Source of the DNA: an uncultured Bacteroidia bacterium
GTDB lineage: Bacteria > Bacteroidota > Bacteroidia > NS11-12g > UBA9320
Assembly (NCBI GenBank): GCA_943789165.1
Contig: CALSTB010000005.1
Coordinates: 155,001-219,000 of the forward strand
DNA: 64,000 bases
Direction: 5' to 3'
Shown in pieces: positions 20,672-32,000 of the stretch (position 1 is the first letter of the stretch; every line of letters begins with the position of its first letter). Below the pieces are notes generated by a model. That model saw nothing but the letters and a program-made list of their open reading frames with translations. It was not told the DNA's origin and searched no databases. Position numbers and translations under genes: made by a program.

Positions 20672-20877
20672 GTAAGCACACGTATAAAACCAATATAAAT
20701 TGCAACAACTGCATTAAGTCTGTTACCCCATTTTTAAATGAGTTAGACAATATTGATTCATGGAAAGTGGACATTGAAAACGACGACAAATTATTGGAAG
20801 TCATTCTCGATGACGACAATCATGAAGCCGTTGAAGAAGCAGTATTGAATGCAGGATTCAAAATAGAACCGGCCTAA
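20668..20877 (+). CDS. Small HMA-domain copper chaperone (CopZ-like)
   Basis: 69 residues forming one heavy-metal-associated fold. The metal loop reads [10 protein letters not shown] with Cys11 and Cys14, lacking the usual Met before the first Cys. Its start lies inside the copA stop. It probably delivers Cu(I) to CopA, inferred from fold and position. It ends 4 bases into the convergent amidohydrolase gene. Confidence 0.82.
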   Translation: MSKHTYKTNINCNNCIKSVTPFLNELDNIDSWKVDIENDDKLLEVILDDDNHEAVEEAVLNAGFKIEPA

Positions 20878-22543
20878 TCGATTTTAGATGTCGTACGGAT
20901 ATCACCGTTTGTATACACCACCTTACCATCTAGAACAGTCATGATGTTTGCGATTAAACCACGTTCATAAGCAGTCATCATGTCTTCAGATAAGATTGTT
21001 AAGTTGGCATCTTTGCCAACTTCTAAGCTGCCAATTCGTTCGTCCAGTCTACAACTATAAGCTGCCCATTTAGTCATTCCAAGTAGCGCATCTTTCGGCG
21101 AAATGGCCTCTTCAGGTTTAAAGACTTCTCCTGTTTTGGTTCTTCGTTTTACTGCTGAAAAGAAGGTAGCGATGGGGTCGATGGATTCAACTGGAAAATC
21201 TGTGCCGAAAGCGACAATACCGGTTTCTTTTAATAACGATTGATACGCATAGGCTCCCGTCATATTAGAATGGTCACACAATCGTTTTTTGCGCCATCGA
21301 TGCGTCTGATGTAGCATGGGTTGGTTGAATGGATGGAATAATATTGTTTTCAGAAAAGTAATGAAAGTCTGCCATGTCAACTACCTGTGCATGTTCAATC
21401 CGCCATCGTAAATCATTTGTGCCTTTTAGTTTGTCGGCGTACAATTTGAGTAGGATGTAATTCGCACTGTCTCCAATACAATGCGTATTCACTTGTAGGT
21501 TGTTCTTGTAACAATAATCAATCACTGATTGGTAAAAATCTACTGGATGTTGGATAAGTCCAATCTGCGAACTGTCATCACAGTAAGGAATTTTTAACAG
21601 AGCTCCACGACTGCCCAATGAGCCATCGGCATACAACTTGACGGAATGAAATCCAAGTTTTTTCATTAGCCATGACACCCTTGTTATTCAGTAAAATATT
21701 AATCTGATTGGTGTCAGGGTCTGCCATGACGTACAATTGGATCGTTAGGTCTTTAGTTCGGAGCATCGAATCCATTAACAAAATGGTTTCGTTGTCTAAT
21801 CCCGCGTCCGTTACTGCAGTTAATCCAGCTTTAAAACAGGCGTTTTGCGCATCAACAAGTGATTTAGTTTTTTGAGATCGCGATGGTTTTGGCAGGATGT
21901 CCACAACACGTTGTGCTGCTTTGTCAACGAGTAAGCCGGTTAAAAAAGGTCCCATTTTTTCTATCCTTCCTCCTTCGATAAAGGTATGCATGTCGATATT
22001 CGCTAAGTCGAGAGCGGCTTGATTGCACAGAGCTGCATGACCATCAATACGCTGTAAAAACACCGGGATGTTAGGGAAAAGGATGTCGAGTCTTGTTTTG
22101 TTTATGGTGCCTTTAACTACCCAGTTTTCTTCGTTCCATCCTCTGCCTATAATGAAGTTTGGCTGACTTCCTTCGGCGAAAGCAACAGTCATGTTTATCA
22201 TATCCTCAAACGAGGTACTTGACTTTAAATCAAGCTCTTGTAAATCGTTACCATATCCATAAAAATGGCTATGCGCATCGATAAATCCGGGGTAAACTGC
22301 TTTACCTTTTAGGTCGTAGTTGTGCTGCGATGTAAATGAATTAAGAACATCCTCATCGGTACCTACCGAAACAATTTTACCCTCCTTAATCGCAATGGCT
22401 GTGGCCATATTGAAATTTGAATCACAGGTATATACTTTTCCATTGTAGTATATGGTGTCGACCAGTTGTTTGTCTTTTTGAGAACAGCTGGAACTAAACA
22501 GCAACAAAAAGCAGATAAAAGTAAAAATAGAAGCTTGTTTCAT
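20874..22543 (-). pseudogene. YtcJ-like amidohydrolase lipoprotein, two +1 frameshifts
   Basis: Removing two bases gives a 555-residue protein, the usual size for YtcJ-like amidohydrolases. A lipoprotein signal ending SSSCS (Cys20) precedes YNGKVYTCD, the metal-binding GFIDAHSHFYGYG, NTHCIGDSAN, RIEHAQ and a late FGTDFPVESIDP. The first break (near 21658-21663) and the second (21285-21290) are each in a run of six T on the plus strand, where five restores frame: NNKGVMANEKLGFHSVKL and SMAQKRLCDHSNM. Both look like homopolymer errors. The substrate is unknown; the family hydrolyses amide or ester-like bonds. Confidence 0.85.
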
Positions 22544-22636
22544 TAGATGTATTGTGATGAAATCAAAGGTAACCAGATATCAAATACCAAGCAGTGTTGC
22601 TAATAAGACAATTTTCCACCTATCCGTTTTTCGTCT

Positions 22637-22644
22637 TACATTTG
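22637..22644 (+). promoter_or_regulatory. Probable -7 box (TACATTTG) of gatB
   Basis: Perfect TAnnTTTG match 13 bases before the gatB ATG; no well-placed -33 TTG. Confidence 0.45.
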
Positions 22645-22657
22645 CACCCAGCTTAAA

Positions 22658-24112
22658 ATGGCAGTGACAACAGAAAAATACGAAGTAGTTATTGGGTTGG
22701 AAATCCATACCCAATTGTTAACAAAAACAAAGGCATTTAGCACAGATTTGGCGTCGTACGGATCTATGCCAAACACCAATATCAGTGTTGTTAACTTAGG
22801 TCATCCAGGAACTTTACCCAGACATAATAAAGAGGCCGTAAACATGGCGTTGAAAGTTGGCTTGGCTTGTGGGTGTGACACAACAAACTATTGTCTTTAT
22901 GCCCGCAAGAATTACTTCTATGCGGATTTGCCTAAAGGATATCAGATTACGCAAGATAAAACGCCATTGTGTACCAATGGATCAATACGCATTCAAACGG
23001 AAGATGGCAATGTCAAAGACATTCTATTAACGCGAATTCACCTTGAGGAGGATTCAGGTAAAAGTATTCACGACTTGGATATGTACCATTCGCTGATTGA
23101 TTATAATAGAGCTGGTACGACATTAATAGAAATTGTTACCGAGCCTGTGATAAAGACTGGTGAGGAAGCTGGACTATTTGTGAGTGAAGTTAGAAAGTTG
23201 GTTAGGTATCTGGATGTTTGCGATGGAAACATGGAAGAAGGGTCACTTCGGTGTGATGCCAATATTTCCGTCATGTTAAAAGGGTCAGATACTTTTGGTA
23301 CAAAGGTGGAGGTGAAGAACATGAACTCCATAAGCAACGTGCGAAAAGCTATAGAATATGAGACAGCGCGTCAAATTAAGATTATAGAAGCTGGAGAAGA
23401 AGTGGTTCAAGAAACGAGAAGTTTTGATGCTGTGAATGGCGAAACTTTTTCGATGCGGGTGAAAGAGGTAGCCACAGATTATAGGTATTTCCCTGAACCA
23501 GATTTGCCACCACTGGTGGTAGATGAAGCATGGATTGACTCGATTCGCGCATCTATGCCAAAGCTTCCAGAAGAACTATACCAAGAGTTTACGACAACCT
23601 TTGGTCTGTCAGACTATGACGCTCGTGTCATTACAGAAAACAAGGAAGTTGCAGCTTATTATGAAGATATCTTAAGACATACCAATAATTACAAGGCAGC
23701 AGCGAATTATTTGATGGGTGCCGTGAAGGGCTATCTCAATAAAAATGCAATAGAATTGTCAGATTTTGCCTTGAAGCCGTTACAAATTGCCGAGATAATT
23801 CGTCTAGTTGATGACGGAGTAATTAGCAACGCGGTAGGAGAACAAACTTTGTTTCCAGCGCTTGTAGAAAATCCAGACAAGTCAGCTAAGCAATTAGCGG
23901 AAGAATTGAATGTTATCCAAAACAGTGATGACGACTTTATTTTAGATTTAGTTGCGCAAGCTCTGGAGGCATACCCTGAGAAAGTGGAAGAATACAAGCA
24001 AGGTAAAAAAGGATTGTTGGGTTTGTTTATGGGTGAAGTAATGAAAAGGAGTGGCGGAAAAGCGGATCCAAAACTGGCCACTCAAAAATTGAGAGAAGCA
24101 TTAGGTGACTAA
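22658..24112 (+). CDS. gatB: Asp/Glu-tRNA amidotransferase subunit B
   Basis: 484 residues, full length. It forms the kinase/amidase core of the GatCAB complex that converts Glu-tRNA(Gln), and where needed Asp-tRNA(Asn), to the amidated form. Conserved stretches include YEVVIGLEIHTQL near the start, HPGTLPRHN, KNYFYADLPKGYQI, IHLEEDSGKS, DYNRAGTTLIEIVTEP and the YRYFPEPDLPP block, followed by the helical YqeY-like tail that recognises the tRNA. gatA and gatC are not in the window. Confidence 0.96.
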   Translation: MAVTTEKYEVVIGLEIHTQLLTKTKAFSTDLASYGSMPNTNISVVNLGHPGTLPRHNKEAVNMALKVGLACGCDTTNYCLYARKNYFYADLPKGYQITQDKTPLCTNGSIRIQTEDGNVKDILLTRIHLEEDSGKSIHDLDMYHSLIDYNRAGTTLIEIVTEPVIKTGEEAGLFVSEVRKLVRYLDVCDGNMEEGSLRCDANISVMLKGSDTFGTKVEVKNMNSISNVRKAIEYETARQIKIIEAGEEVVQETRSFDAVNGETFSMRVKEVATDYRYFPEPDLPPLVVDEAWIDSIRASMPKLPEELYQEFTTTFGLSDYDARVITENKEVAAYYEDILRHTNNYKAAANYLMGAVKGYLNKNAIELSDFALKPLQIAEIIRLVDDGVISNAVGEQTLFPALVENPDKSAKQLAEELNVIQNSDDDFILDLVAQALEAYPEKVEEYKQGKKGLLGLFMGEVMKRSGGKADPKLATQKLREALGD

Positions 24113-24150
24113 TCACACAATTAGGCATCTTATTTGTTAAAGAAAAATAT

Positions 24151-25359
24151 ATGAAACGACTTACGTACAAAAATAGAATCACAACCTTGGTTTTTGTTAT
24201 GGCGATTTCAGCAGTAGCTGTTATCGGATGTGGAAACCAAACAGCCACAACACAAGCCGAGACGGCTGATGGAAATGTAGACGCAATTGAAACAAGGTTG
24301 GAAAAACCTAAAGACGGGAATTTCTTACTAAAAGGCAAAATTGCAGACGGTGCAGGTGAATTAATAGTTCTTCAAAAGTTGGAATCTGGTCAACTTACAT
24401 TTATCGATTCTGTTCGTGCAGACGAGAAAGGTAAATACCAAATATCAGCACATGCAGACACTACTATGTTCTATTATGTGACCATAAATTCAATGCAGCC
24501 TCCTGGCGTTCCAATCATTTTAGAAAACGGTTTGAGCGTTGAGTTGGATTTGACCATAGGTCAATTTATAACTACTCAAGTTAAAGGTGATGCCCAAAAT
24601 GATCAGCTCAAGAGACTGTACGACATTTATTTGGGCAACAATAAAAACATGTACGATTTTCAAGTACAGTATAAAGACATTAATCCTCGGGAAGCTGGTG
24701 ACAGCACAATTCAGGCATATAACTCACAACTGATTCAATTACAACAGAAGATGGACAGTGACATACTGCGATTTGTTACCACAGAAAAAGGTGGTCCGTC
24801 AACGTACTTTGCTGTAACCTATGTGGTTCAAAAACCAGGAGTTGATTTGTTAGATAAGGCGCTTGCTAAATTAAAAGAAGACGCTCCAAATACATTATTT
24901 ACTGAAAGACTAGATCAGAGAATATCTTCAATCGGTGCTTTAGAAATCGGTGGGCTTGCTCCAGAGATTGAGTTGCTGAGTCCGACCGGTGAAAAAATTA
25001 AACTTTCAAGTTTAAGGGGAAAGGTCGTTTTGGTAGATTTTTGGGCTTCGTGGTGCAGACCGTGTAGAGCAGAGAACCCTAACGTAGTTCGTGTGTATAA
25101 TCAATACCACGATCGCGGATTTGAGGTGTTTAGCGTATCATTAGACAACAGTGCAGATAGATGGAAGCAAGCGATTATTCAGGATGGTTTAACCTGGACG
25201 CACGTAAGTGATTTGAAAGGTTGGAAAAGTTCTGCCGCTGCTCTGTATGAAGTATCAGGTATTCCTAAAACGTTTTTGTTAGACAAAAATGGCCGCATTT
25301 TAGCGAAAGACTTACGAGGTCCAGCGCTAGAATCTAAACTTGCAGAAATATTCAATTAA
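24151..25359 (+). CDS. TlpA-like thioredoxin-fold lipoprotein with DUF4369-like N-terminus
   Basis: 402 residues. A lipoprotein signal with lipobox VIGC (Cys27) is followed by a beta-rich DUF4369-like region (about 50-150, FLLKGKIADGAGE), a helical linker and a thioredoxin-like domain from about 270. Its redox motif is WASWCRPCRAENP with Cys302 and Cys305, and the cis-proline segment is SGIPKTF. It is probably a periplasmic disulphide reductase. Bacteroidota genomes carry many such paralogues; the specific client is unknown. Confidence 0.88.
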   Translation: MKRLTYKNRITTLVFVMAISAVAVIGCGNQTATTQAETADGNVDAIETRLEKPKDGNFLLKGKIADGAGELIVLQKLESGQLTFIDSVRADEKGKYQISAHADTTMFYYVTINSMQPPGVPIILENGLSVELDLTIGQFITTQVKGDAQNDQLKRLYDIYLGNNKNMYDFQVQYKDINPREAGDSTIQAYNSQLIQLQQKMDSDILRFVTTEKGGPSTYFAVTYVVQKPGVDLLDKALAKLKEDAPNTLFTERLDQRISSIGALEIGGLAPEIELLSPTGEKIKLSSLRGKVVLVDFWASWCRPCRAENPNVVRVYNQYHDRGFEVFSVSLDNSADRWKQAIIQDGLTWTHVSDLKGWKSSAAALYEVSGIPKTFLLDKNGRILAKDLRGPALESKLAEIFN

Positions 25360-25429
25360 CGATTTGATAACCTCCAATTGGGTTATAATAACCGTTAGTT
25401 TAGTTACTTGCAGTATTATTAATTAATCC

Positions 25430-26110
25430 ATGAGTTCTAAAATACTTGTTGTCGATGATGAAGTCGATATCGTTGAGTTCATCTGTTACAATTTAGAAAA
25501 AGAGGGGTACGCGGTTCAATCAGCCAATTCTGGTCGAGAGGCCGTTGAAAAGGCAAAAAGTTTTCAGCCGAACTTGATTATTATGGACGTCATGATGCCA
25601 CAAATGGATGGTATCGAAGCGTGTCGTAAAATTAGGGAAAATGAAGACCTTAATAAGTCGTTCATCATGTTTCTTACAGCCAGAAACGAGGAGTATTCTG
25701 AAATAGCCGGATTTGATGCAGGTGGAGATGATTACGTGACCAAACCCATAAAACCTCGTGCTTTGTTAAGCCGAGTTCACGCCATTATGAAACGACAAAA
25801 TGCGCAAAGTGAACCGGACGCTGGTGAGGTATTAACGCATGGTGTTCTAATCATTAACCCAAATGAATATATTGTTAAGTTAGGCGACGAGAAACTTAGT
25901 TTACCTCGAAAGGAATTTGACCTATTATACCTGCTAGCTTCGAAACCAGCAAAAGTGTTTACTCGCGAAAAAATACTTCGAAAAGTATGGGGTACGGATG
26001 TTTTTGTCGTTGATAGGACCATCGACGTACACATTAGGAAGATTCGAGAAAAGATAGGTGACAGTAAGATCGAGACAGTGAAAGGTGTCGGTTACAAATT
26101 TGTTGGCTAG
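25430..26110 (+). CDS. OmpR/PhoB-family response regulator
   Basis: 226 residues. The receiver domain (about 4-120) has the acidic pair DD near residue 10, acceptor Asp53 (IIMDVMMPQMDG), Thr in FLTARN and Lys in VTKPIKP. The C-terminal winged-helix DNA-binding domain (about 135-226) ends VKGVGYKFVG. A histidine kinase follows after 44 bases, forming a PhoB/PhoR-like pair. The regulon cannot be read here. Confidence 0.92.
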   Translation: MSSKILVVDDEVDIVEFICYNLEKEGYAVQSANSGREAVEKAKSFQPNLIIMDVMMPQMDGIEACRKIRENEDLNKSFIMFLTARNEEYSEIAGFDAGGDDYVTKPIKPRALLSRVHAIMKRQNAQSEPDAGEVLTHGVLIINPNEYIVKLGDEKLSLPRKEFDLLYLLASKPAKVFTREKILRKVWGTDVFVVDRTIDVHIRKIREKIGDSKIETVKGVGYKFVG

Positions 26111-26154
26111 TTCCTTAGTTTCCTTAACCATTGCATTTCCCTATTTTTGTTTAA

Positions 26155-27177
26155 TTGAATACCAACTCATCTCCCAGTAAAATAGCCATTTGGTCGGCTT
26201 TGTTGTCGTCCTTAGTTCCTACCTGTTTTGCATTATTCTTTACAACCAAATCCTGGATTTTAATTGGCTTGTTTGCCTTAACATTTGGCGCCAGCTACAC
26301 CGTCATTCGGTACTTGTTGGAGCGATTTATTTATCGGAAGATCAAAATCATTTACAAGAGTATTCACCAGTCCAATACCCAACATTTAGTAGGTAACGCA
26401 AGTGAAGATGTGATAACTCAAGTGTCTGATGACGTGACCACCTGGGCGAAAGAACGGAAAGACGAGATAGAATTGTTAAAAGAACAGGAAGCCTATCGAC
26501 GAGAATTTGTTGGCAATCTGTCACATGAATTGAAAACGCCTATTTTCCAAATGCAAGGATATATCGATACGCTTTTAGAAGGAGCATTGTCAGATCCGCA
26601 AGTCAATTACGCCTTTTTAAACAAAGCTTCAAATAGCGTAGATCGTTTGATAGAACTTGTTGATGATCTGACGTCGATTAGCCGGATTGAATCTGGTGAA
26701 ATGGAAATGAAATTAAAGAAATTCGACATACGAAGTTTGGTTAGCGATGTGTATGAAGAAATGAAGGACTTACATAAAGATCTTGATATATCATTTACAT
26801 TCAGGCAAAGCGCCGATATTGAGTTTAAAGTGGTTGCAGACCGAAAGCGCATCAAACAAGTTCTCGTCAATTTAGTTATGAATGCCATTAAGTATGGCAA
26901 GCCCAAAGGCCATATATCTTGCGGAATTTACGACATGGACGAAAACGTTTTGATTGAAATATCCGACGACGGTCAAGGCATTCCGCCTCAGTCATTGCCT
27001 CGCTTATTCGAAAGATTTTACCGTGTAGAGCAGTCTAGAAACCGTGATGCAGGAGGTTCAGGACTTGGGTTAAGCATCGTGAAACACATCATAGAGGCTC
27101 ATGGCCAAACCATTAAGGTCAGAAGCGAATTAGGTAAGGGTACGACGTTTGGATTTACCTTAAAGAAGGCGGAATAA
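26155..27177 (+). CDS. PhoR-like sensor histidine kinase (TTG start)
   Basis: 340 residues. Two closely spaced transmembrane helices (about 10-30 and 34-52) leave almost no periplasmic loop, so the signal is likely sensed in or near the membrane. The HisKA H-box NLSHELKTPIFQMQG has the phospho-His at residue 124. The ATPase domain shows NLVMNAIKYG, DDGQGIP and GGSGLGLSIV. No ATG or GTG fits ahead of the first helix, so TTG 26155 is taken as start. A TATTTTTG box at 26142-26149 sits just upstream. Confidence 0.88.
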   Translation: MNTNSSPSKIAIWSALLSSLVPTCFALFFTTKSWILIGLFALTFGASYTVIRYLLERFIYRKIKIIYKSIHQSNTQHLVGNASEDVITQVSDDVTTWAKERKDEIELLKEQEAYRREFVGNLSHELKTPIFQMQGYIDTLLEGALSDPQVNYAFLNKASNSVDRLIELVDDLTSISRIESGEMEMKLKKFDIRSLVSDVYEEMKDLHKDLDISFTFRQSADIEFKVVADRKRIKQVLVNLVMNAIKYGKPKGHISCGIYDMDENVLIEISDDGQGIPPQSLPRLFERFYRVEQSRNRDAGGSGLGLSIVKHIIEAHGQTIKVRSELGKGTTFGFTLKKAE

Positions 27178-27255
27178 TTCCGTGGGTAAATGTGTGAAAC
27201 TTTAAATTCAGTATCGTTCGTCATTTACAGCTAAAAGCCTTTTTTTTGTGTCGAG

Positions 27256-29004
27256 ATGGACAGTTTTGTAGTATCAGCGCGTAAGTACCGGCCAGAGTCA
27301 TTCGACACTGTTGTGGGGCAGGAGCATGTTACCCGTACACTGATAAATGAAATAAAGAACAACCAACTTGCTCAAGCATTTTTGTTCAATGGTCCAAGGG
27401 GTGTTGGTAAAACAACCTGTGCTAGAATCCTCGCTAAGGAAATCAACAAAGAAAGTATTGAAGATAAATCTTACGATTTCTCTTACAACATATTTGAATT
27501 AGACGCGGCTTCTAACAACAGCGTTGAAGATATTCGGTTGTTAAACGAACAAGTACGTATTCCTCCTCAAGTGGGGAAATACAAGGTGTACATCATTGAT
27601 GAGGTACACATGTTGTCGTCTGCTGCATTCAACGCATTTTTGAAAACGTTGGAAGAACCTCCAGCTTATGCCGTTTTTATCTTAGCCACTACCGAGCGAC
27701 ATAAAATTTTACCAACGATTCTGTCACGGTGCCAAGTCTTTACGTTTAATCGTATTACGGTTGCCGATACAATCAAACATCTGAAAAAAATAGGTGAGTC
27801 AGAAGGCATCACTATGGAAGAGGAAGCGTTACACATCATTGCCCAAAAGGCTGACGGTGCGTTACGTGATGCTTTGTCCATTTTTGACCAGATGGTAAGC
27901 ATCTCCGGCGAGAAACAAGTTCGGTATGCAGATGTTGTTAAAAACCTAAATGTTCTTGACTACGATTACTATTTCAAAGTTACCGACGCCTTTCAACAGC
28001 AGGATGTAGGAGCGGTGTTGTTGGTATATGATGAAATCTTGTCCAATGGTTTTGACGGGCAAATATTTCTAAATGGATTGGCCAATCATTTCCGAGATTT
28101 AATGGTAGGTCGGACGCCAGAAACTATCAAGCTTCTAGATGTCCCACCGCATGTACATCAACGGTATATCGACACTGCTAAAGCGATGAACCAAGGGTTT
28201 CTAGTCAACGCTATAAACATTGCTAATCAATTTGATCAGGGCTACAAAATCAGCAGAAATCAAAGACTGCATGTTGAATTAGCATTGATAAAAATGTGCT
28301 ATTTGCCTAGTTTGATTTCTTCGGACGAAAAAAAAAAGTCTAGCCTAAAGATAGAACTGAATTCATCTGTTTCTCCAGCTAAGGTTGAGGTCGAAACTAG
28401 CCCTAAGGAGAATCCCCCTACAAAGACGATTGTTCATGAAACGGTTGAAACTACACCAAAAAGTGTTGTAAAAACCACAGAACCTGAGCCTGATGTACAA
28501 GTCAAAGCGGTTAAGAAACCTAAGTTGTCTAACTCAGTTGCGAAGCTGGGGAATTTGGATGATTTATTGAATGAAGACCTTACAGTTGCCAAAGTTGAAT
28601 CAGAAACTGAATTGGAATCACCCCAGGATACTGACGAAACCAAAGAGGTGACTCAATCTGAATTGGAAGAGGCTGTGACGGCATTTGTCGAACAACTAAA
28701 AGCCGATGGGCGGTCTATTCAACAATCACTATTTACTTTTATCAATCCAGAAATAGCTGACAATACGGTTGTTATCAAACTCATAAAACAACATAAAATT
28801 CAACTGGAAGATATTAAGGTAGAATTTCTTCAATTCTTACGCTCTCAACTAAACCACTCTGGAATACACTTAAAAATAAAGGAAATTAAGAAGAAAGCTG
28901 AAGGAACAAGGGCGTACACTGGTCAGGAAAAATTTGAAGTGATGGCTAAAAAGAATCCAGCACTATTATTACTCAAGGACAAACTGAATCTAACGATTAA
29001 ATAA
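27256..29004 (+). CDS. dnaX: DNA polymerase III subunit gamma/tau
   Basis: 582 residues. An AAA+ clamp-loader ATPase with Walker A GPRGVGKTT (46-54), Walker B YIIDEVHML (Asp115) and the SRC motif, followed by a charged linker rich in T, E and K and a tau-like C-terminal region. The four cysteines of the usual zinc module between Walker A and the ELDAASNNSVEDIR block are absent, the space being shortened; I recall the same in other flavobacteria. No obvious frameshift slippage site was seen. It ends one base before the convergent PKD-protein gene. Confidence 0.94.
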   Translation: MDSFVVSARKYRPESFDTVVGQEHVTRTLINEIKNNQLAQAFLFNGPRGVGKTTCARILAKEINKESIEDKSYDFSYNIFELDAASNNSVEDIRLLNEQVRIPPQVGKYKVYIIDEVHMLSSAAFNAFLKTLEEPPAYAVFILATTERHKILPTILSRCQVFTFNRITVADTIKHLKKIGESEGITMEEEALHIIAQKADGALRDALSIFDQMVSISGEKQVRYADVVKNLNVLDYDYYFKVTDAFQQQDVGAVLLVYDEILSNGFDGQIFLNGLANHFRDLMVGRTPETIKLLDVPPHVHQRYIDTAKAMNQGFLVNAINIANQFDQGYKISRNQRLHVELALIKMCYLPSLISSDEKKKSSLKIELNSSVSPAKVEVETSPKENPPTKTIVHETVETTPKSVVKTTEPEPDVQVKAVKKPKLSNSVAKLGNLDDLLNEDLTVAKVESETELESPQDTDETKEVTQSELEEAVTAFVEQLKADGRSIQQSLFTFINPEIADNTVVIKLIKQHKIQLEDIKVEFLQFLRSQLNHSGIHLKIKEIKKKAEGTRAYTGQEKFEVMAKKNPALLLLKDKLNLTIK

Positions 29005-32000
29005 TCAGTCGTATACCACCGTTACAGTTCCGCTATACTTTTCTATTTCGGCGTCATCAATACACGCTTCTCTGAACTTCAAGATGTAAAAATAGGTGCC
29101 GGCAGGACATTGTTTGCCCGAACTTTGAACCGTTGCATCCCAGTTAAGTACCGAGGTTTCATCAAAATCTTTGTCACTAAAATAAACCAATTCTCCCCAG
29201 CGATTGAAGACAGACAATTCATAAACATCTTCACCTTCCATCTCAATCTCAAGCCTGTCGTTTATACCATCGCCATTGGGAGTAATAATGTTTGGTATGA
29301 AATAAGTGAAACGGTGATTGCTTTCAATCTGCTTGCAAAGGGTATCTAAACAGCCTTCGATGCTTTTAGAATATAGGCAAACATCAAAAGTGCCTATGTC
29401 TGGTGCGAAATTGTGCGACGTTGTCATTTCAAAGGCGTTATTTCTATGTCCGCTGGTTGGATGCCCAAAGTCCCATGTAAGGACGTCATCGAGGTCGGCG
29501 TTAGCGGTAAAGTTAAACGTTGGACAAAGGCTGTCTTGAACAAACGTAAATGACGCTTCATTCTCAAAAACTTGGAATTTTTTGGTAATTGAGTCATAAC
29601 ATTTTCGTTGGTACGGCCCGTTTGGAATATACCAAGGTTTATATGCTATTGTCATCTCTCCTGTATCAGGTAAGGTCATTGACGCAGTCGGAATAGTGCT
29701 GACAACCGAGTCGTTATTTGCATACCATCTAAACGTATTATAGATACTGTCAGATTGATCTATTAAAGTCACTTCGGTGCCTTTGCAAAGTGTTCCTTCA
29801 AGCGTAAAATCAACAGGTGGTATAGGTAAAATTACCACGCGTCGTACTTCGTGCTGGATGGCATTAGTGTCGGGAAAAGTGGCGTTACAGTAATAGACAT
29901 TGTTGCCATTGTTCGGATTTACTACACTATCGCCTGCATATAAAAAGATATAATATATACCTGGTTTTGTGTAAGTGAAACGTACGTTGGTATCAGACTT
30001 TGTACTCAAAGAATTGGCACTTGCAGAAGTATCTCCAAAATACCATATGAAATCACTAGCTTTGGAGGTGTTATTCTTAAACTCTACGGTATGAGGAACG
30101 CACGCTACGGTATCGGACAATATGTCGAAATGCGGTATCGGTCCGTCAATATTGATAGAGATTTGTGCTGTATCTGTACATCCGACTTTGTTTTCTGCCA
30201 CGTGTGTTATTGTAAAGCTGCCATACGTCGAATAGTAGTGGAATGGGTTCTCTAGATAACTGGGAGCTTTCCCATCACCAAAATCCCAATAGTACTTCAC
30301 AATTTTATCAAAAACCGTATCGGCGACTGAAGACGAATCGAACAATTGTAGAATGTCGTCACACACAAGTTTTTTTGACAAGTCTTTTATGCCTGCACGA
30401 ATATTTTCAACCACCACAATTTTTGTAGCTGTATCACTGCAACCTGTTGCATCTTTTGGTGCCATACGGACAGTGTAGGTGCCTGGGGTATTGAACACGT
30501 GTTTAGGTAGCGTTTCATGTTTGCCAAAACCATTGCCATCACCAAAGTCCCAATAAACCTGTTCAGGACGAATAGGTTGCGGTGGCTCCCAACGCCAATA
30601 TTGATTGGTGTCATTCCAATAGATAATTGTATCAATAAATTGGACCTGTGCACCAGGGCAGACTGGTTTCGCAAATTCAAAATCATTGTAAAAGCCAATT
30701 TTGCGATCAAAGTATACGGTAGCCGTACATCCTGAATCCGTGATCATAGAAACACTTCCACTGTAATCACCACTGGTATTGTAGGTATGGCCAAAATCTG
30801 GTAAAACTGTGGAATCAATAGGTTGGATGACAGTATCTAACTCGCCATCGCCCCAATCATAATACATTTCTCTTACGCGGTCTTGTTTCTTTGTATAAAA
30901 GCTTCCTACCAAATCGGCAGGTAAGCAACCGTTAAAATTTAGTTTGGCTTCTGGCCTCGGAGCTGGATTTAGCCTAAAATCTTCGTGAAACCAAAAGGTA
31001 TCAGAACATACACGGTTGGGCACTATCGAGTAATCAGTTGTGTCGCATGAATGATATAGACGCTCGTCCCCAGTTATTGCTACAATTCCCCAAGTTACAA
31101 TACCATTTGTGTCACACGTGCTCTTATAAATCCAAGGAGTTCTAAACTCTTGGAATTGGTATTTGCCACAAGCTGAATCATAATTAATTTGAAGGTTGTC
31201 GTAACAGTCTTCGGTTTTGAATTGAACAGATGAACCCACACAACGGAGTAAGGGGTCAGCATAAAAATCACCTCTGACGGGTTTCTTAATGACAACATAT
31301 TCCCTAGCGCTATCTCGACAGCCATTTTGGTTATCTACAACGGTTAACCAAGTTTCGTTACACATCGACGTATCGTACAGATGCTTTGCATGTTGGTCTT
31401 CAGAAAAATTGCAATTTTTATTCGTGTTCTGACCTTTTTTTGTGTTGGTCGTACATGGATCTGCTCTAAAGTCTTGAAATTTCCACAGGTATGATAAATC
31501 ATTTGATCTATGTACGATACTGTTGTCACAGAAATAGACCGTATCATCTGGTTCACATTGAGAAGCATTCAAGAGTTTTGGTCGTGCTTTAACACCGACT
31601 ACTTCAATCGAATCCATTTTATACGAAACGCAATCTCCTTTTTTAACCCGAATTTCAACATAGAATGTGCCTGGGTGAGGAGGTCGAAAATAAGCGACCC
31701 TTTGCCCACCAAAGTTTTGTACGATATTACCTGCGGTATCTAGGGCAGTCCATAAAAAACTTGCACCGTTAATGTTGGGATGTGAAAACTCAAAGGTAGA
31801 CGGATAACACATCACACTGTCTGATTTAGAATGATTGATATCTACTTTGTCTAAACTCACACCGACTGTCTGTTTGTATAATGTCTGACAACCATTTTTA
31901 AAGGTCAGAATCATGAAAATGGAAAAGTTTCCATTCTTGGTGTAATCGTGATAAAAGGTTGAATCTGAAAAATCCGTTATGGTGTCTTTTGAACCATCGC

